From: Powellomyces hirtus
Lineage: Eukaryota > Chytridiomycota > Chytridiomycetes > Spizellomycetales > Powellomycetaceae
Direction of reading: 5' to 3'
DNA: 64,000 nt
NCBI GenBank assembly: GCA_025526995.1
Contig: JAHLKG010000009.1
Location: 248,001-312,000 of the forward strand
How positions within the stretch are numbered: position 1 is the first letter of the stretch; each line of letters starts with the position of its first letter. The position numbers were made by a program, and so were the translations under genes. The notes under the pieces are model-generated. The model saw only the letters and a program-made list of their open reading frames with translations, ran no database searches and was not told where the DNA came from. Below, one piece after another: positions 24,501-35,161 of the stretch.

Positions 24501-27121
24501 TGACGCGCTCAGGATCATAGCAATTGCTTTCGCGGCAGATCCGCTCCACTTCTTTGAGCTGTCCGGTTCTGCAAGCGGCTTGAATGTACTTGAAGTGAAC
24601 CTCACCATCCTGGCTGAAGTTGACCACCGATCCTAAGTAGTAGTACAACCCTTCGAAACTTTTGTATGACTCAAACATATCGATCAAGTTCTTTGGTCCG
24701 AGCTGTTCAGAGTACTTGGTGGCCACCTGTACAACAATCTGCAGATTCTGACGGATGTTGTTTGAAAGCATTTCTTTCAATGACTCCAGGGATTGCTCTA
24801 CCGAGAGGCGGCCAAAGAAGTTGACAACCCATTCCGGGTTTAGTAGCTGGGTGTGGACGATGGTTCGCTTGATATCGTAGATATCCGTGTAGTGCTCCAA
24901 TGCTCTTTGGAAAAGCCCAGCTTTCTCGCAGAGGGTTGCGATGTAAGCCCGGTCGTAATGACTGAACATCTCGTTTCCAAGAATTGCATCTGCAACTTGT
25001 GGCGCATGCAGCAGATTCATCTCGAGAAGACGGGTTTGCAAGGCTCCATGTTCGGGCTTGTTGTCCTTCAATGCGTCCAACAAGAAGGAAGTGGCCTGCT
25101 GCACCATGCTCATGGACATGAAGACGTCAACGATGGATTCAAGGGGCACCAGGGGGCCGTTTTCGTCGTTGACGAGCATGCTCGCAAACTCAGCTCCTTT
25201 GTCTGCGTCTAGGCGCACGATGTATTGAAGCAAGTACGGATAATCCGGCGTATATCCGACCTTCTTCGCATAGAGAACGATCTTGTTGAACTGCTGAGTT
25301 TCGGCAAAGCATGCCACAACCTTGTTTGGAACATTAGCACGTAAGAAGACCGAGAGCGCAAGCGTTTGATCGTATTGCTTGACAATGTCTCCAAGCTCTT
25401 CGCTGCATTCCAGCTTGTCTTCCTTCAGCCACTTCTCCAACAGATTTTTCCGTCCCTGCTGGAGGACTGGCTTAGCCAGCTCAATCGATTCATACTTGTT
25501 CAGTTCCGCACTTTCCAGCAGGATACTGAAATACTGAAGAATGGGACTCATTTTTCCAGGTTCAGCGGGCACCGCTTTGAAGCGTTCTATAGTGCCCGGG
25601 GTTCGCAGCATTCCTTGCGGAGAGCTAGCGGCCAGTCTGGTGGCTGAATCCCACTGTGCAGTTTGCATGAAGTAATTAAATCGTTCCAAAATAACGTTCT
25701 CCGCTCCCTTCAGGTTTTTCCGGGTAGCCAGCTTCAAGGCCAAATCGGGGTTGTTAAGCTGAGTCATTATGAAAGGAATAAGCTGGTCTTCCTCGACGCT
25801 GACGGAAAGGACCTGGGGAGAGCGGACGTGTCAAGACACAATCTTAGGACTATTCGACATACAGTTCCTGGTACCTGTCCTTTTCGGTTAACTCCAATGA
25901 TACCGCCGGTGGCCTCCAGTTCAGCAGTCACAAAGATTGTATCCCCGCTGATTCGGTTCATGTAGATGCAGACTCCAGATTCCAGGTCGTAGAGATGGAT
26001 GAAACCGTACTTTGTCACCATAAAAATGACATCGTACTTTTTGCTAACCTGCATCGCTACTGGGAAATCTGTGACCGCATCCGCGGGGAAAAATACATCC
26101 ACCGCTCGTTTTTGGAACGGGGGTGTTCCCTCTTTGTGATCGACCTCAACGATGTGCAGCTAAATGGATGCTTCGCACTTCAGTCCAAGCGCAAAATTGT
26201 TACAGAGCTTCGAGATTGCGAACAAACCTTTGCTCCATTAGCTGTTCGGACGGCAAAGGTGAAGAGCTTGATGGGTGTTGGCGAATAATCCGTTTTCAGC
26301 TCTGCAAAAGCTCCTGCGTGTCCTTCCAGGGGCTGACTGACTTGGCGCTCTTTGGAGTAAAGTTGCATGTTGCCAACAACGCGTCCTTGCTGAAATCTAG
26401 TGTGAGTTCTCGTGGCAGCAAATGTAACGGAGCGATTTTAACCTACTTGAGCAGAGATTCCGATCAGTAAAAGCCACTTTTCGTCGGCAGAGACACGATA
26501 GTTGATGATTTGAGATCCCGCAAGGTTTGCATTACGGTCAAACATCTTCTGCGGTTGCGCATCGCCTTCCATGGACCAGTGATAAACCGTGGTTTCCGTC
26601 ACAATACCGAGCGTAGAAACGGAAACCCATTTCCAGAAAACAACATCGTCGGTCATATTGTGCGATTTTACTTTAGACTTCATCTCCAGATTGAAAATTT
26701 GGAGCTGCTTCCCAGCTGCGGGTGGGAATCTGTTGTAAATACAACGGTGTGATCGATAGGTCCTCAAATCGTGGAAGCATGCGCACCTTTCAATGCAATG
26801 ACCTTTGTGGCTGGGTTCATGATGGCAGAATCGGCAGTAATAGGTCGACGGATCACGTTCGAAACATCGTTCATATCCACAATCACCACCTGATTCTGCT
26901 CGCCAATTTTGTCCCGAACACAAATGAACTTGTCGGATTCCATAGTGAGAGTGTTGAATCCGATGTTCGCCGCATTGATGCCAAGACTCAGGAGCTTTGA
27001 TGCATCAGAAAATGACCGAACAGGTGAGCTAAAGCGCAACCTACGAACCCGACGATGGACAAGCTTTATCACATACCTGGACATGCTCCTGAAACTTGAT
27101 GGGAATTATCTGTCCCGCCAT
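21502..27121 (-). CDS. CHC1: Clathrin heavy chain
   Basis: Protein of about 1,690 residues over roughly eight exons, the largest being 22390-25767. It builds the triskelion of clathrin coats for endocytosis and trans-Golgi traffic. The start is [15 protein letters not shown], almost identical to the canonical N terminus. The next exon carries [21 protein letters not shown] and the beta-propeller signature [16 protein letters not shown]. The big exon contains the repeating helical CHCR legs (for example [25 protein letters not shown], split here to stay brief, and the trimerisation-leg region). The last exons end in a Gly-rich tail containing a PLMLT motif, the conserved binding site for Hsc70 during uncoating (QLMLT in animals), and stop at 21502. 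All family regions are present and no damage is visible. It is divergent from the TTC16-like gene, sharing a 515-bp upstream region. Confidence 0.97.
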
Positions 27122-27636
27122 GTCTAGTTTTGCGGGTACTAAAATGACAGCACCACATTTAGCAATTGATTCTCCTAGGCACCACAACGAGCACGCTGAG
27201 CAAGGCTGTCACCCACCGCCAACACCAGAGATGAGTTATGTGACACTACGCGTGTTCGCCTGTGCTGTGGGTCTCCCAAGTGCAAGGCGTGTGCAAATCG
27301 TGCTCGAGAAGAGTTTCGAGGAGCTCCAAAGATGCTGCTGCTGCTGTCGTGCGTTGGATGTAGTGTTTTTGTGGGTTGTCTATAGCCAATTCCGCGGTGT
27401 TTATGGACCGTGGGAAAGTTCGGATGAGGGTGATAGTGGCGGCCGCTAGCTGGCTGACTACGAGTATCGGCCAGGGCTGTGCCGGGCCGCGTCGCCTCCT
27501 TGTGGATCACGTGGTATACGCTCTGGCCATTCAGTCCTAAGCCACGCGTGCTGACAGCATGGGAATCTCCGCTCATTGAGATGCTGTTGCAGGTTGTGCT
27601 CAGAGAGCGAAATAGGGACATGTTGATTCGGATATA
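27122..27636. promoter_or_regulatory. Bidirectional upstream region, clathrin and TTC16-like genes
   Basis: This 515-bp interval separates the divergent start codons of clathrin heavy chain and the TTC16-like gene. It must contain both promoters. No single TATA box stands out. A NotI-like GCGGCCGC near 27442 and overall GC-rich stretches are visible. The long frames read in this interval lack any family resemblance. Confidence 0.5.
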
Positions 27637-30140
27637 ATGGATGCGCAGAAGGTTGCCTTTCGGCCCGCAACTTCCTTGGTACGTTCTGGAGCTGCGCTGG
27701 TGGAGAACCAAGCTCAAGTCTAGTGCGTAATCACTCGTCTTCCGCGGGCTATAAGCCGAAAATATGAAAACGAAAAAATGTTGACAATGCGGCTGTTTAC
27801 AGCAACTCGCGCGGGTTGAATATTATATCCATCCCTGGCAGACAAACAACTGAAGAGCTTTCCAAGGCAATTGCAAGCTTTACTCGCGCGATTCATCTGC
27901 TTCCTGATGAGCCCAGTTTCTATTGGCACCGCGCTGAAGCTTACGTCAAACTGTTGGACTTTGAGTCTGCAATCGCAAACTTTCGTCAACATGGAGTGCT
28001 CGTAAACACCCTCCGCTCAACTACAGCTTGGGAGCGGTCCTTGCTGGTTCGGCCCTTGACGGCTGATAGCAATAAGTTTGAATATCCTTACGGCTCTACG
28101 TATGTCATGCAGCGCAGGCTTGCACCACTCGCCTTCACATGGGGCCAGTGTCTGCTAGACCAGAAGCGCTTCCAAGAGGCATTAAAGATGTTTGAGTATG
28201 CTGGAAATCTCGGGATGAAAATGGAAAGCGTGCTTTTGAGATGGTAGGGGTGATGCTAGTATTCGGGTTGGCTGGGCCGTTTCACGTGGATGTTCACCGA
28301 CACTTGATCAATAGCGCGTTGGCACACATAAGTCTCAATAACTACGATGCCGCATTGGAGATCCTTTACAAACTCACTGAAGGCCTTAACTCCAATATTG
28401 AACTGTTCATTCTGCGGGCAAAGATATATCGGCACTTGGGCAACGTAAGGCACAATCGTACATGAACGCGCTGAAATCAATCATCTAATCTTATTGCCCC
28501 TGTTCCAGGTTGAGTTCACAAATGTAGATGTCCAGCGATCGCTCAAAATAGATCCGAATCATCCAGAGCTTCCTGATCTCCTGAAGTTCACGCTCACCAC
28601 CGCAATTCGGTACAAAAACCGCGCATCAGATCAGATTATGAAGGGCTGTCCATGGGCTGCGATTCAATGTCTAACGCACGCGATTGATCTCGACGAAAAT
28701 GATTGGATGCTCTACTTTAAGCGGTATGTATTCTGCATGAGGAACTCTCGTTGCAGGAGCCAGTTTGTGATACTGTTTTCCGTTGGCAGGGGAACCCTGT
28801 TGGCAGAGACAGGCCAGTACGAAGGCGCCATGCAAGATCTGGAACGAGTTTTGCAGCATCCTGACCGAGTCGGCCACAGTAATCGGGAAGTATACTTGCA
28901 ACTGAGTGAGGTCCATGTCCGGTTAGGCCTCAACGCATACCAGTGAGTGAGATATTCTTAGATACACCCCAGCCTTGTTGCTAATCGTGAAGAATACTCA
29001 GCAATCATGACATTAAAGGCGCTGCTGAACTGTTTACGCTAGCACTGGGATACAACCCCAGTGAACCGCGAACTTGGAAAAAGAGGGCAGATTGCTATCT
29101 CGCGCTCAGAGAGATCACAAAGAGCATTGCTGATCTTGCCCGAGCCGTGGAGCTGAACCCAGATGACACGCAATGCAGGGAGCGGTGCGCAGTCTTATGG
29201 GCAACAATTGCAGACAAGTTAATGGCGGATGGCGAGTGGACTTATGCTATAGATATTTGGACAACGGTACTAAGCGGTCGTGATACACATGAGGATACAG
29301 GATTTGTAGTACTGAATACCTTATGCCGTTGCAATAGGCCATACAGTACAATCCGACCATTGCAGAGTACTTCTTCCGACGTGCACGATCATACCACATG
29401 AAGGAGGTATGCGTGTACTTCGGCCTTGCGCCAGTTTGTTCTCTTCTCCAACTTATCTCCGGATCACAGTGCATTGATGAGGCCCGCCAAGATCTGCACC
29501 ATGCGTTGCACCTCGATCCCCAAAACATCGAGATTGCGGCCATGCTGTCTCAACTTACCAGCGGACCTCCTCTCCTGAATTTGGGGCCTTTCCCGCCCCA
29601 GCGTCTATACAAACCGTTAGCACCATTTGCTCTCGTACCGGCGAAGGAAAAAGGACTCGTTGGTAGGTTCTGCCGTTTTCGTGTCGAAGAGTATAAGACT
29701 GCTTACTCAAAATCCATACCTGCGCAGGAAAAACTGTTACCGCTGCCGTTCCGCACATCGTACCACCCACTGCGCCGAACATGCCGCCTAGAAGAACTGC
29801 CCCACGATCTTCCATGACATCATTGTCCTCAACCCCAGCGGGATCGTTATCATCTCTGTCCAACCGCTACGGCCAAGTAGCTGAGAGTCAAATGCACGTC
29901 TTGTCGCTGCCTCCTCTGTCACTTCCCAAGCTGTCGTTAATAGAAGGGGGACCAAACCCTCAAGAACAAAGGGATAAAGGCGCTTTCGCGCCCGGCAAGG
30001 ACATTAAGCAGCCAGCTCATGGCAAGGGAAAGGAGCAAAGCGCCATCAGACGGGAAGCAGCGGAGCAGGATAATCTCATAGTCGACACCAAGACCGCAAT
30101 GACACTGCAAAAGCTATCTCTACATTTAGACGTCCTGTGA
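27637..30140 (+). CDS. TTC16: TTC16-like tetratricopeptide-repeat protein
   Basis: Multi-exon TPR protein. The proposed start is MDAQKVAFRPAT at 27637, followed by an exon beginning at about 27807 with NSRGLN and the first TPRs. The segment FYWHRAEAYVKLLDFESAIANF lines up closely, in content and order, with human TTC16 after its first TPR. The next exon (GQCLLDQKRFQEALKMFEYA) also follows the TTC16 order, as do later repeats including ALHLDPQNIEIAAMLSQL. The C terminus (from about 29730) is Pro/Ser/Lys-rich and non-repetitive and stops at 30140. In animals TTC16 is expressed mostly in ciliated cells and testis; its molecular role is poorly known. TPRs normally mediate protein contacts. Presence here, next to a microtubule inner protein gene, fits a flagellar role (inference). 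Exon joins between 28000 and 29500 are approximate. Confidence 0.7.
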
Positions 30141-30254
30141 ATAATGTAACTCAATTCATCCCCAAAAAACAACTTTGCAGTGTTTATGGTTGAAAGTAAA
30201 CATTGATGTCTCTGTTTCAGCAGATATTTCTAGTACTAAGAGTTTTACTGATAT

Positions 30255-31018
30255 CTATGGTAGCGACTCTCTAGTCCCACCCCACCACTTCAGCACATCT
30301 CCTTGGCCACGTGCCTCTCGACCAAACTTCTCCAAAGTCCGATACTGAACGGGGTTTGGATTTGCGTCCGCTACAAAACGACGCTGCATATCATCAACAC
30401 ATGATTTCTTATCATCGTGTAGCGTGCCCATGCGCTCGACACTGGGCGTGGTCGTAATCTTTGTTTGCTCGGAAGTATCCTGTTCCCAATCCCATCCAAT
30501 TTCCTGCTGAGTCGTAGCTGGAAAAGTGTATTTCTGCTTCGGATAGAGTGATCGTGTGATTCGTGGGACGTCGTGGATGCTAAGAAGGTCGGCGGTGTGC
30601 GAGTTGGGATCCGCGGTCAAGCCTTGCGGAAGCTTGGAGGGCAGACCGGAGATGAATGCGCGCGGAACCGTGCTTCGCAGTGGCGGCAATTTGACATACT
30701 CTTTCCCACTATTTGAAACTTTCTACAAGAGGAAGGGATATTATGACTCAAATCTCCCTCCTTCCCAAAGCAGATTCTATCTCTAGGTCAGGACATACCG
30801 GGTGCTCATATAGTCCTCTCATGAAGCCCCAGTTCTGCTCCCAGTCCTTAGCAGTGGACAGCTCATAGCTGATCGTTTGTCGCCTAGTAACGATGTCAAA
30901 TAGTAAGCCTCATCCGGTTTTAAATTCCCGGGCAGTTGCATCTCGAGCCGTACCATATGGCTGCATCGTGGACCTGATTCTTGACTCGCGGGGCCGCAGC
31001 CCGTGCCGCTTCAGTCAT
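30255..31018 (-). CDS. CIMIP1: CIMIP1/C20orf85-like ciliary microtubule inner protein
   Basis: Three exons join in phase: 30954-31018, 30799-30883 and 30255-30722, giving 205 residues. The N terminus reads VKNQVHDAAIW then, across the first intron, RQTISYELSTAKDWEQNWGFM. This order (N-x-V...IW...NWGF) matches the vertebrate C20orf85 family, now named CIMIP1, a protein found inside the doublet microtubules of motile cilia. A second shared patch lies near the middle (KYTFPATTQQEIGWDWE), also reminiscent of CFAP144/FAM183. The protein is longer than the human one (137 residues). The charged C-terminal tail has no family match. The gene is convergent with the TTC16-like gene, only 114 bp apart. 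The main alternative is another small microtubule inner protein family. Confidence 0.65.
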
Positions 31019-31317
31019 TGTTTGGTCTGATGGCTAAAGCTTTGAGATGTTCTGCAGAAGAATTTTGGCTTGGACGAAGCCCGACGAGAGCGCTTTCTGC
31101 ATGCATTCTTCTATTGTTCTTAGAAGGTTAGTTTGGGGGAAAGGCACATAACGCGCGGGGTCTGCTGACGTAATCTCGATAAGCGTCACTCTAAGCGTGG
31201 CTTGTCATGGCAACAACTCCAAGTCCTCAATCAAGCAGAGCTTTGGCGAACCTTCAACGGCGACGACGAACGGTGAAAGTGCACGAAGCTGTAAGAGGCT
31301 GGGGACAACGAAACAAC

Positions 31318-32894
31318 ATGCCACCAAAATCCAAGGCCGAACAAAAGGCCAAAAGCAAGTCTGCGGAAGACAAGGTTTGTGAAACAACAATCGAAGCGCT
31401 TTCTCAGCAATGTCTTTCGGTTCTTTTGGGGTGGTATTTTACATTTGCACTTGTACAGACGTTCGGTCTCAAAAACAAAAACAAATCCGCCAAAGTCAAC
31501 CGATATGTTCAAGAGGTCAAAAGCCAGGTACCGTTCCTGAGTGCAGTGTACCTTGTGGGTCTTGGGGCCTGGGACCTATGCCACGCCATCACTAGGCCCA
31601 CGCAACTTGCCAATGATCTCTTGACTAAATTCTGACCAAAAATCCACAGGCCGCTACGTCGGGAAACCGGAAGGAAATGGTAACGATCTCAAAAATATCT
31701 GACAGACCTTAACACGTTCTCATACTAAAGAAACGATTGTTCACAGAAAGATGCCGAAGATCGGAAAGCGTCGATCGCCAATAAGAAAGCAGCGGAAGCT
31801 GCGAAGAAGGCGGAGCTAGCGGAGCTGTTCAAGATTGTGGAGAAGCAGCAGAAGGTTCCCTTCGGTAAAGATTCTTCTTGCGCAGGCAAAACGATCTTCG
31901 AAACGCGGCTGCTAACCCTTTCTGGCTTAGGTGTCGATCCGAAGACAATTCTGTGTGCCTACTTCAAAGCTGGACAATGTACGAAAGGGGCGAAATGTAA
32001 ATTTTCACACGATCTCAATGTCGGGCGAAAGGCTACCAAAGTGGATATTTATACCGATGCTCGAGATGATGCTGGTAGGAACGCTCCCGAGGACTTTCAG
32101 AGGGCGGTTTTGCGAGTTAGGAGTTGACGAATGCTGTGTCTCTGTTTAGACCAAACGATGGACACATGGGATCAAGCCAAGCTGGAAGATGCCGTCAATC
32201 AGAAGCACGGCCTTGCCAACAACAAAAACAAGCCCACAGATATTGTGTGCAAGTTCTTCTTGGAGGCCATCGACGAGCGAAAGTACGGATGGTTCTGGGA
32301 ATGTCCGAACGGTGGAAAGGAGTGCAAATACCGACACGCCTTGCCACCGGGTTTCATTCTCAAAAAGAAGGAGACCCTGGAGGAACGGACTGCCCGAGAG
32401 GAGATGGAACGGGAGAACCAGATTAGTATAGAAGCGTTCCTCGAGACCGAGGTATAGGCATTGTTTCCCTTGGTCTTCTCTGTTGGGAATGCTCTCGCTA
32501 ACGGGGATGTTTGTTGTTTCAGCGTCACAAACTTGGATCAAACACCACACCAGTCACAGCCGAATCATTCGCCAAATGGAAAGCCGATCGCAAGGCGCGG
32601 GAAGCATCCGATATGGATGCCGAAGCGAAGCGAAAGAAGGAGGCCTACGACCGCTACAAGAGCGGTATGAAGTCTGGTATGGCCTTCTCCGGAAAGGAAC
32701 TCTTCGACTTCAACCCCGACTGGGCAGTTGGCGACGAAGACGACGACGCAATGGAGGAATACGTTCGCGACGAGAGCGACCACGAAGACGACAAGCCAGT
32801 ATCAAACAACACCCAGCCGGTCGGTGTCGCCGAGGATTTGTTCGAGGGCGACGACCTGGCAGGGTTGGATCTGGACGACGACGACGAGGAATAA
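31318..32894 (+). CDS. TMA46: ZC3H15/Tma46-type CCCH protein (DFRP1 family)
   Basis: Five or six exons encode about 400 residues. The start is [19 protein letters not shown], the standard family start, although an upstream in-frame ATG exists at 31207. An exon with [18 protein letters not shown] follows. Two CCCH zinc fingers are visible: [19 protein letters not shown], and a second with C...[14 protein letters not shown]. Next comes the DFRP segment [19 protein letters not shown], then [15 protein letters not shown], and an acidic C terminus ending LDLDDDDEE. The family binds and stabilises the translational GTPase DRG1 (Rbg1 in yeast) and associates with ribosomes. Length and domain order agree with yeast Tma46 and human ZC3H15. 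No odd residues were seen. Confidence 0.92.
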
Positions 32895-32949
32895 GCGAAT
32901 CTTCTTCTCCCACTTCCACTCACTTTGTACAGCACGGATGCATCTCCAA

Positions 32950-32968
32950 CCCCCCCCCCCCCCCCCCC
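32950..32968 (+). repeat. Poly-C homopolymer run in a 3' untranslated region
   Basis: Nineteen consecutive cytosines lie about 55 bases after the ZC3H15/Tma46 stop codon. Such runs are length-unstable and error-prone in sequencing, so the exact length is uncertain. Confidence 0.9.
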
Positions 32969-33251
32969 TCCCCTTTTTATTTGCGCACACACTGGCGCTC
33001 ATGTTCCCCATTCACAACCCCATCGTGTTAATCAAACTATCCGCTTGACCCATTCCCCTGTACCGTACGTTTACTTTCCGTAGCTGCATGTATTTAGCAA
33101 TGCGTGTAGTTTTTCGCGCCAGTCAGGCCATCATCCATCAGTATCTGCAACTGCCATACCTACACAAAGGATATTTTCTACCTGCCGGTACTTTCGCATC
33201 TACGGTTGAGGAAGCATCACCCGGATGAAGTCAAGATCTCTCAATCCGGGT

Positions 33252-34974
33252 CTATTCTGCCGTATCACTTTCGTCTGACCCGTACCCAGCCAATGATGAT
33301 AAACCCGCCTTCGGCTTATCATTTTTGTTCGATGTCGCCGTCGATGACTCAGTATCCACTGGCGCTTCCGCCGGGGCTTCCGCGGTTGCATGAGAACCAT
33401 TCTCATCGGCCTGGGCGGCTTGCGCGTAATACCAATTCCTATAGGCTTCTTCATCGTACGCCGCCTGCTCGCCTGTCGCTGCCCCGTCGGTATATGCCTG
33501 CTGCTGAGCAGCTCCAGCCTCGCCAACGTATCGCCAGCCTATTCCATCCCACATCCACCCATTGTACGAGCCGTCTGCCGCCTGGGTGGTACTGTCTTCT
33601 CCGTAAGCAGCGTTGCTGGCATCTTTCAAAAACGCGAAGGTTTCGCTTTCCTCCACCTTTGCGGCTTTCGCTGGCGGTACTTCTATCGCTCCTGATTCAG
33701 AGTAGTAGTTCTCGTAATCCAATATTGTTCCCATATCTCCAATCTGTGGCAAGTTCTTCTGCACCGTGTCGGAAATGTGCTCTTCCACTTTCCGTTTCTT
33801 CATATCCTTCACTCGTGGATTCGGGTCCTCAGTTGCCCATCGTACATTAAGAATCTACCATTTCGAACAAATCGGTAAGTCCTTTACACTCAATATAACG
33901 TGCTTTGAGTGCGCAAGTTAACAACCCACCTCGTTGCTGTCTAGAGACTGCCCGTACATAGCTTCGCGCGCGAATTCGGCGTTATATCGCTTCACGTACC
34001 GCACAAATGCGACGTTCTTGGAAAACAGGATATTGACTGCCCAAAGGAAATGAGTCACCGCTCGAAACATTACAACTGCGCTCGCGCCGAATACATACTG
34101 TGTTCAATCTCTCCCCAATCGCCGAAATGCCGCCTGACAATCTCCTAGAAACGATGAAATGTCATCAGATCGCCGTCAGCGAAGATGATGAACAACGAAC
34201 GAACACAAACCTCCATCTCCGATGTTGGCGCTTTGATATTTCCAACATATAAAGTACGATTGTCTCTTTCAAACGAACCAACTTAAAATAGAAGGGGTGT
34301 CAAGTAAGCGATCGTACCACCCAAATTTGCCTGATCCTTCCCATTGCCTACCTCCTCCCATATCTTCGCGATCTTCGCTGAATCAAATGCATATAAGTGA
34401 CGCGTCCATGTACAATGGGAATTTCTAGTAATTTCTACAAACCGGAAGCGCTCCCGTCCGAAACAATCGTGAGTTTGGTCTTCTCGGTCCTCAGGGATGG
34501 GGGCTCTGTGCCAGTACTGCAAGACGAGACACTTATCAGAGAGTGGCAAAGGAGCGAGCGCCAGGATAAAATGAAAAGATCTGCTCATACCTGACATTCC
34601 TCCCCTTTCATGCAACAGCCGCGCGAGAAGTGCACACAGAACAACGAGCCCGGTTGTGCTTTCGTGTAGCCCATGTCCCGTTTCATGTTGCATCGGCGCT
34701 CGGCCTTTTCCAGGCTGTATACAGCTTGTATGAGTACAGCAGCACAAATGCGAAGTTGCAGTTCATTCATAGCTCGTACGCTTTATGCTTCCGGCCCTCG
34801 CCGCTCCATCGATTGTACCAGATATTGAAGTTGCCGCCCTGCTCGACATTAACGGTGGCCTTTGCCGGAGCGTTGACCTATGAACAGAAGTTCTCGTCAG
34901 ACTTTTCTCAACAGTTCTCTCCGTGTCTGACGAGGGATGAAATTCTTCACCTGCTTCCGTGCTGGTCTGTCCAT
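33252..34974 (-). CDS. CWC2: Pre-mRNA-splicing factor Cwc2/RBM22-type
   Basis: About seven exons encode roughly 400 residues. The order is diagnostic: a short first exon (MDRPARKQ), then FNIWYNRWSG with ALEKAERRCNMKRDMGYT across an intron (the Torus region), and a CCCH finger (C-x7-C-x5-C-x3-H in FCVHFSRGC...ECQYWH). Then come DCFGRERF, EDMGGVGSFERDNRTLYVG opening the RRM, EIVRRHFGDWGEIE, the RRM core VAFVRYVKRYNAEFAREAM, and ILNVRWATEDPNPR at the RRM end. The C terminus is Ala/Gln-rich. Cwc2 is part of the Prp19-associated NTC complex and contacts the catalytic U6 and intron RNA in the active spliceosome. All expected elements are intact. It is divergent from the Rtp1/TANGO6 gene with 187 bp between start codons. 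Confidence 0.9.
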
Positions 34975-35161
34975 CGTGTGAATGATGCACTGCAGTGATC
35001 TAATTGTTGGGAAGTAAAGCCTCTGGTACACGTATTCAAGGTCGTTGACATGGAGACGGTTATTAACATTGCCATGACATAAGCGATCGAAACTGAAGTG
35101 ACTGATCGTGGCGAAGTGGAGGGGACAGTCTGATTTCATATTGTGCATCACGACACTCTAC

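Noticed and set aside
22682..25965. Several plus-strand frames of 60-120 codons
   Set aside because: They are antisense to the clathrin heavy chain exons and owe their length to codon bias of the real gene.
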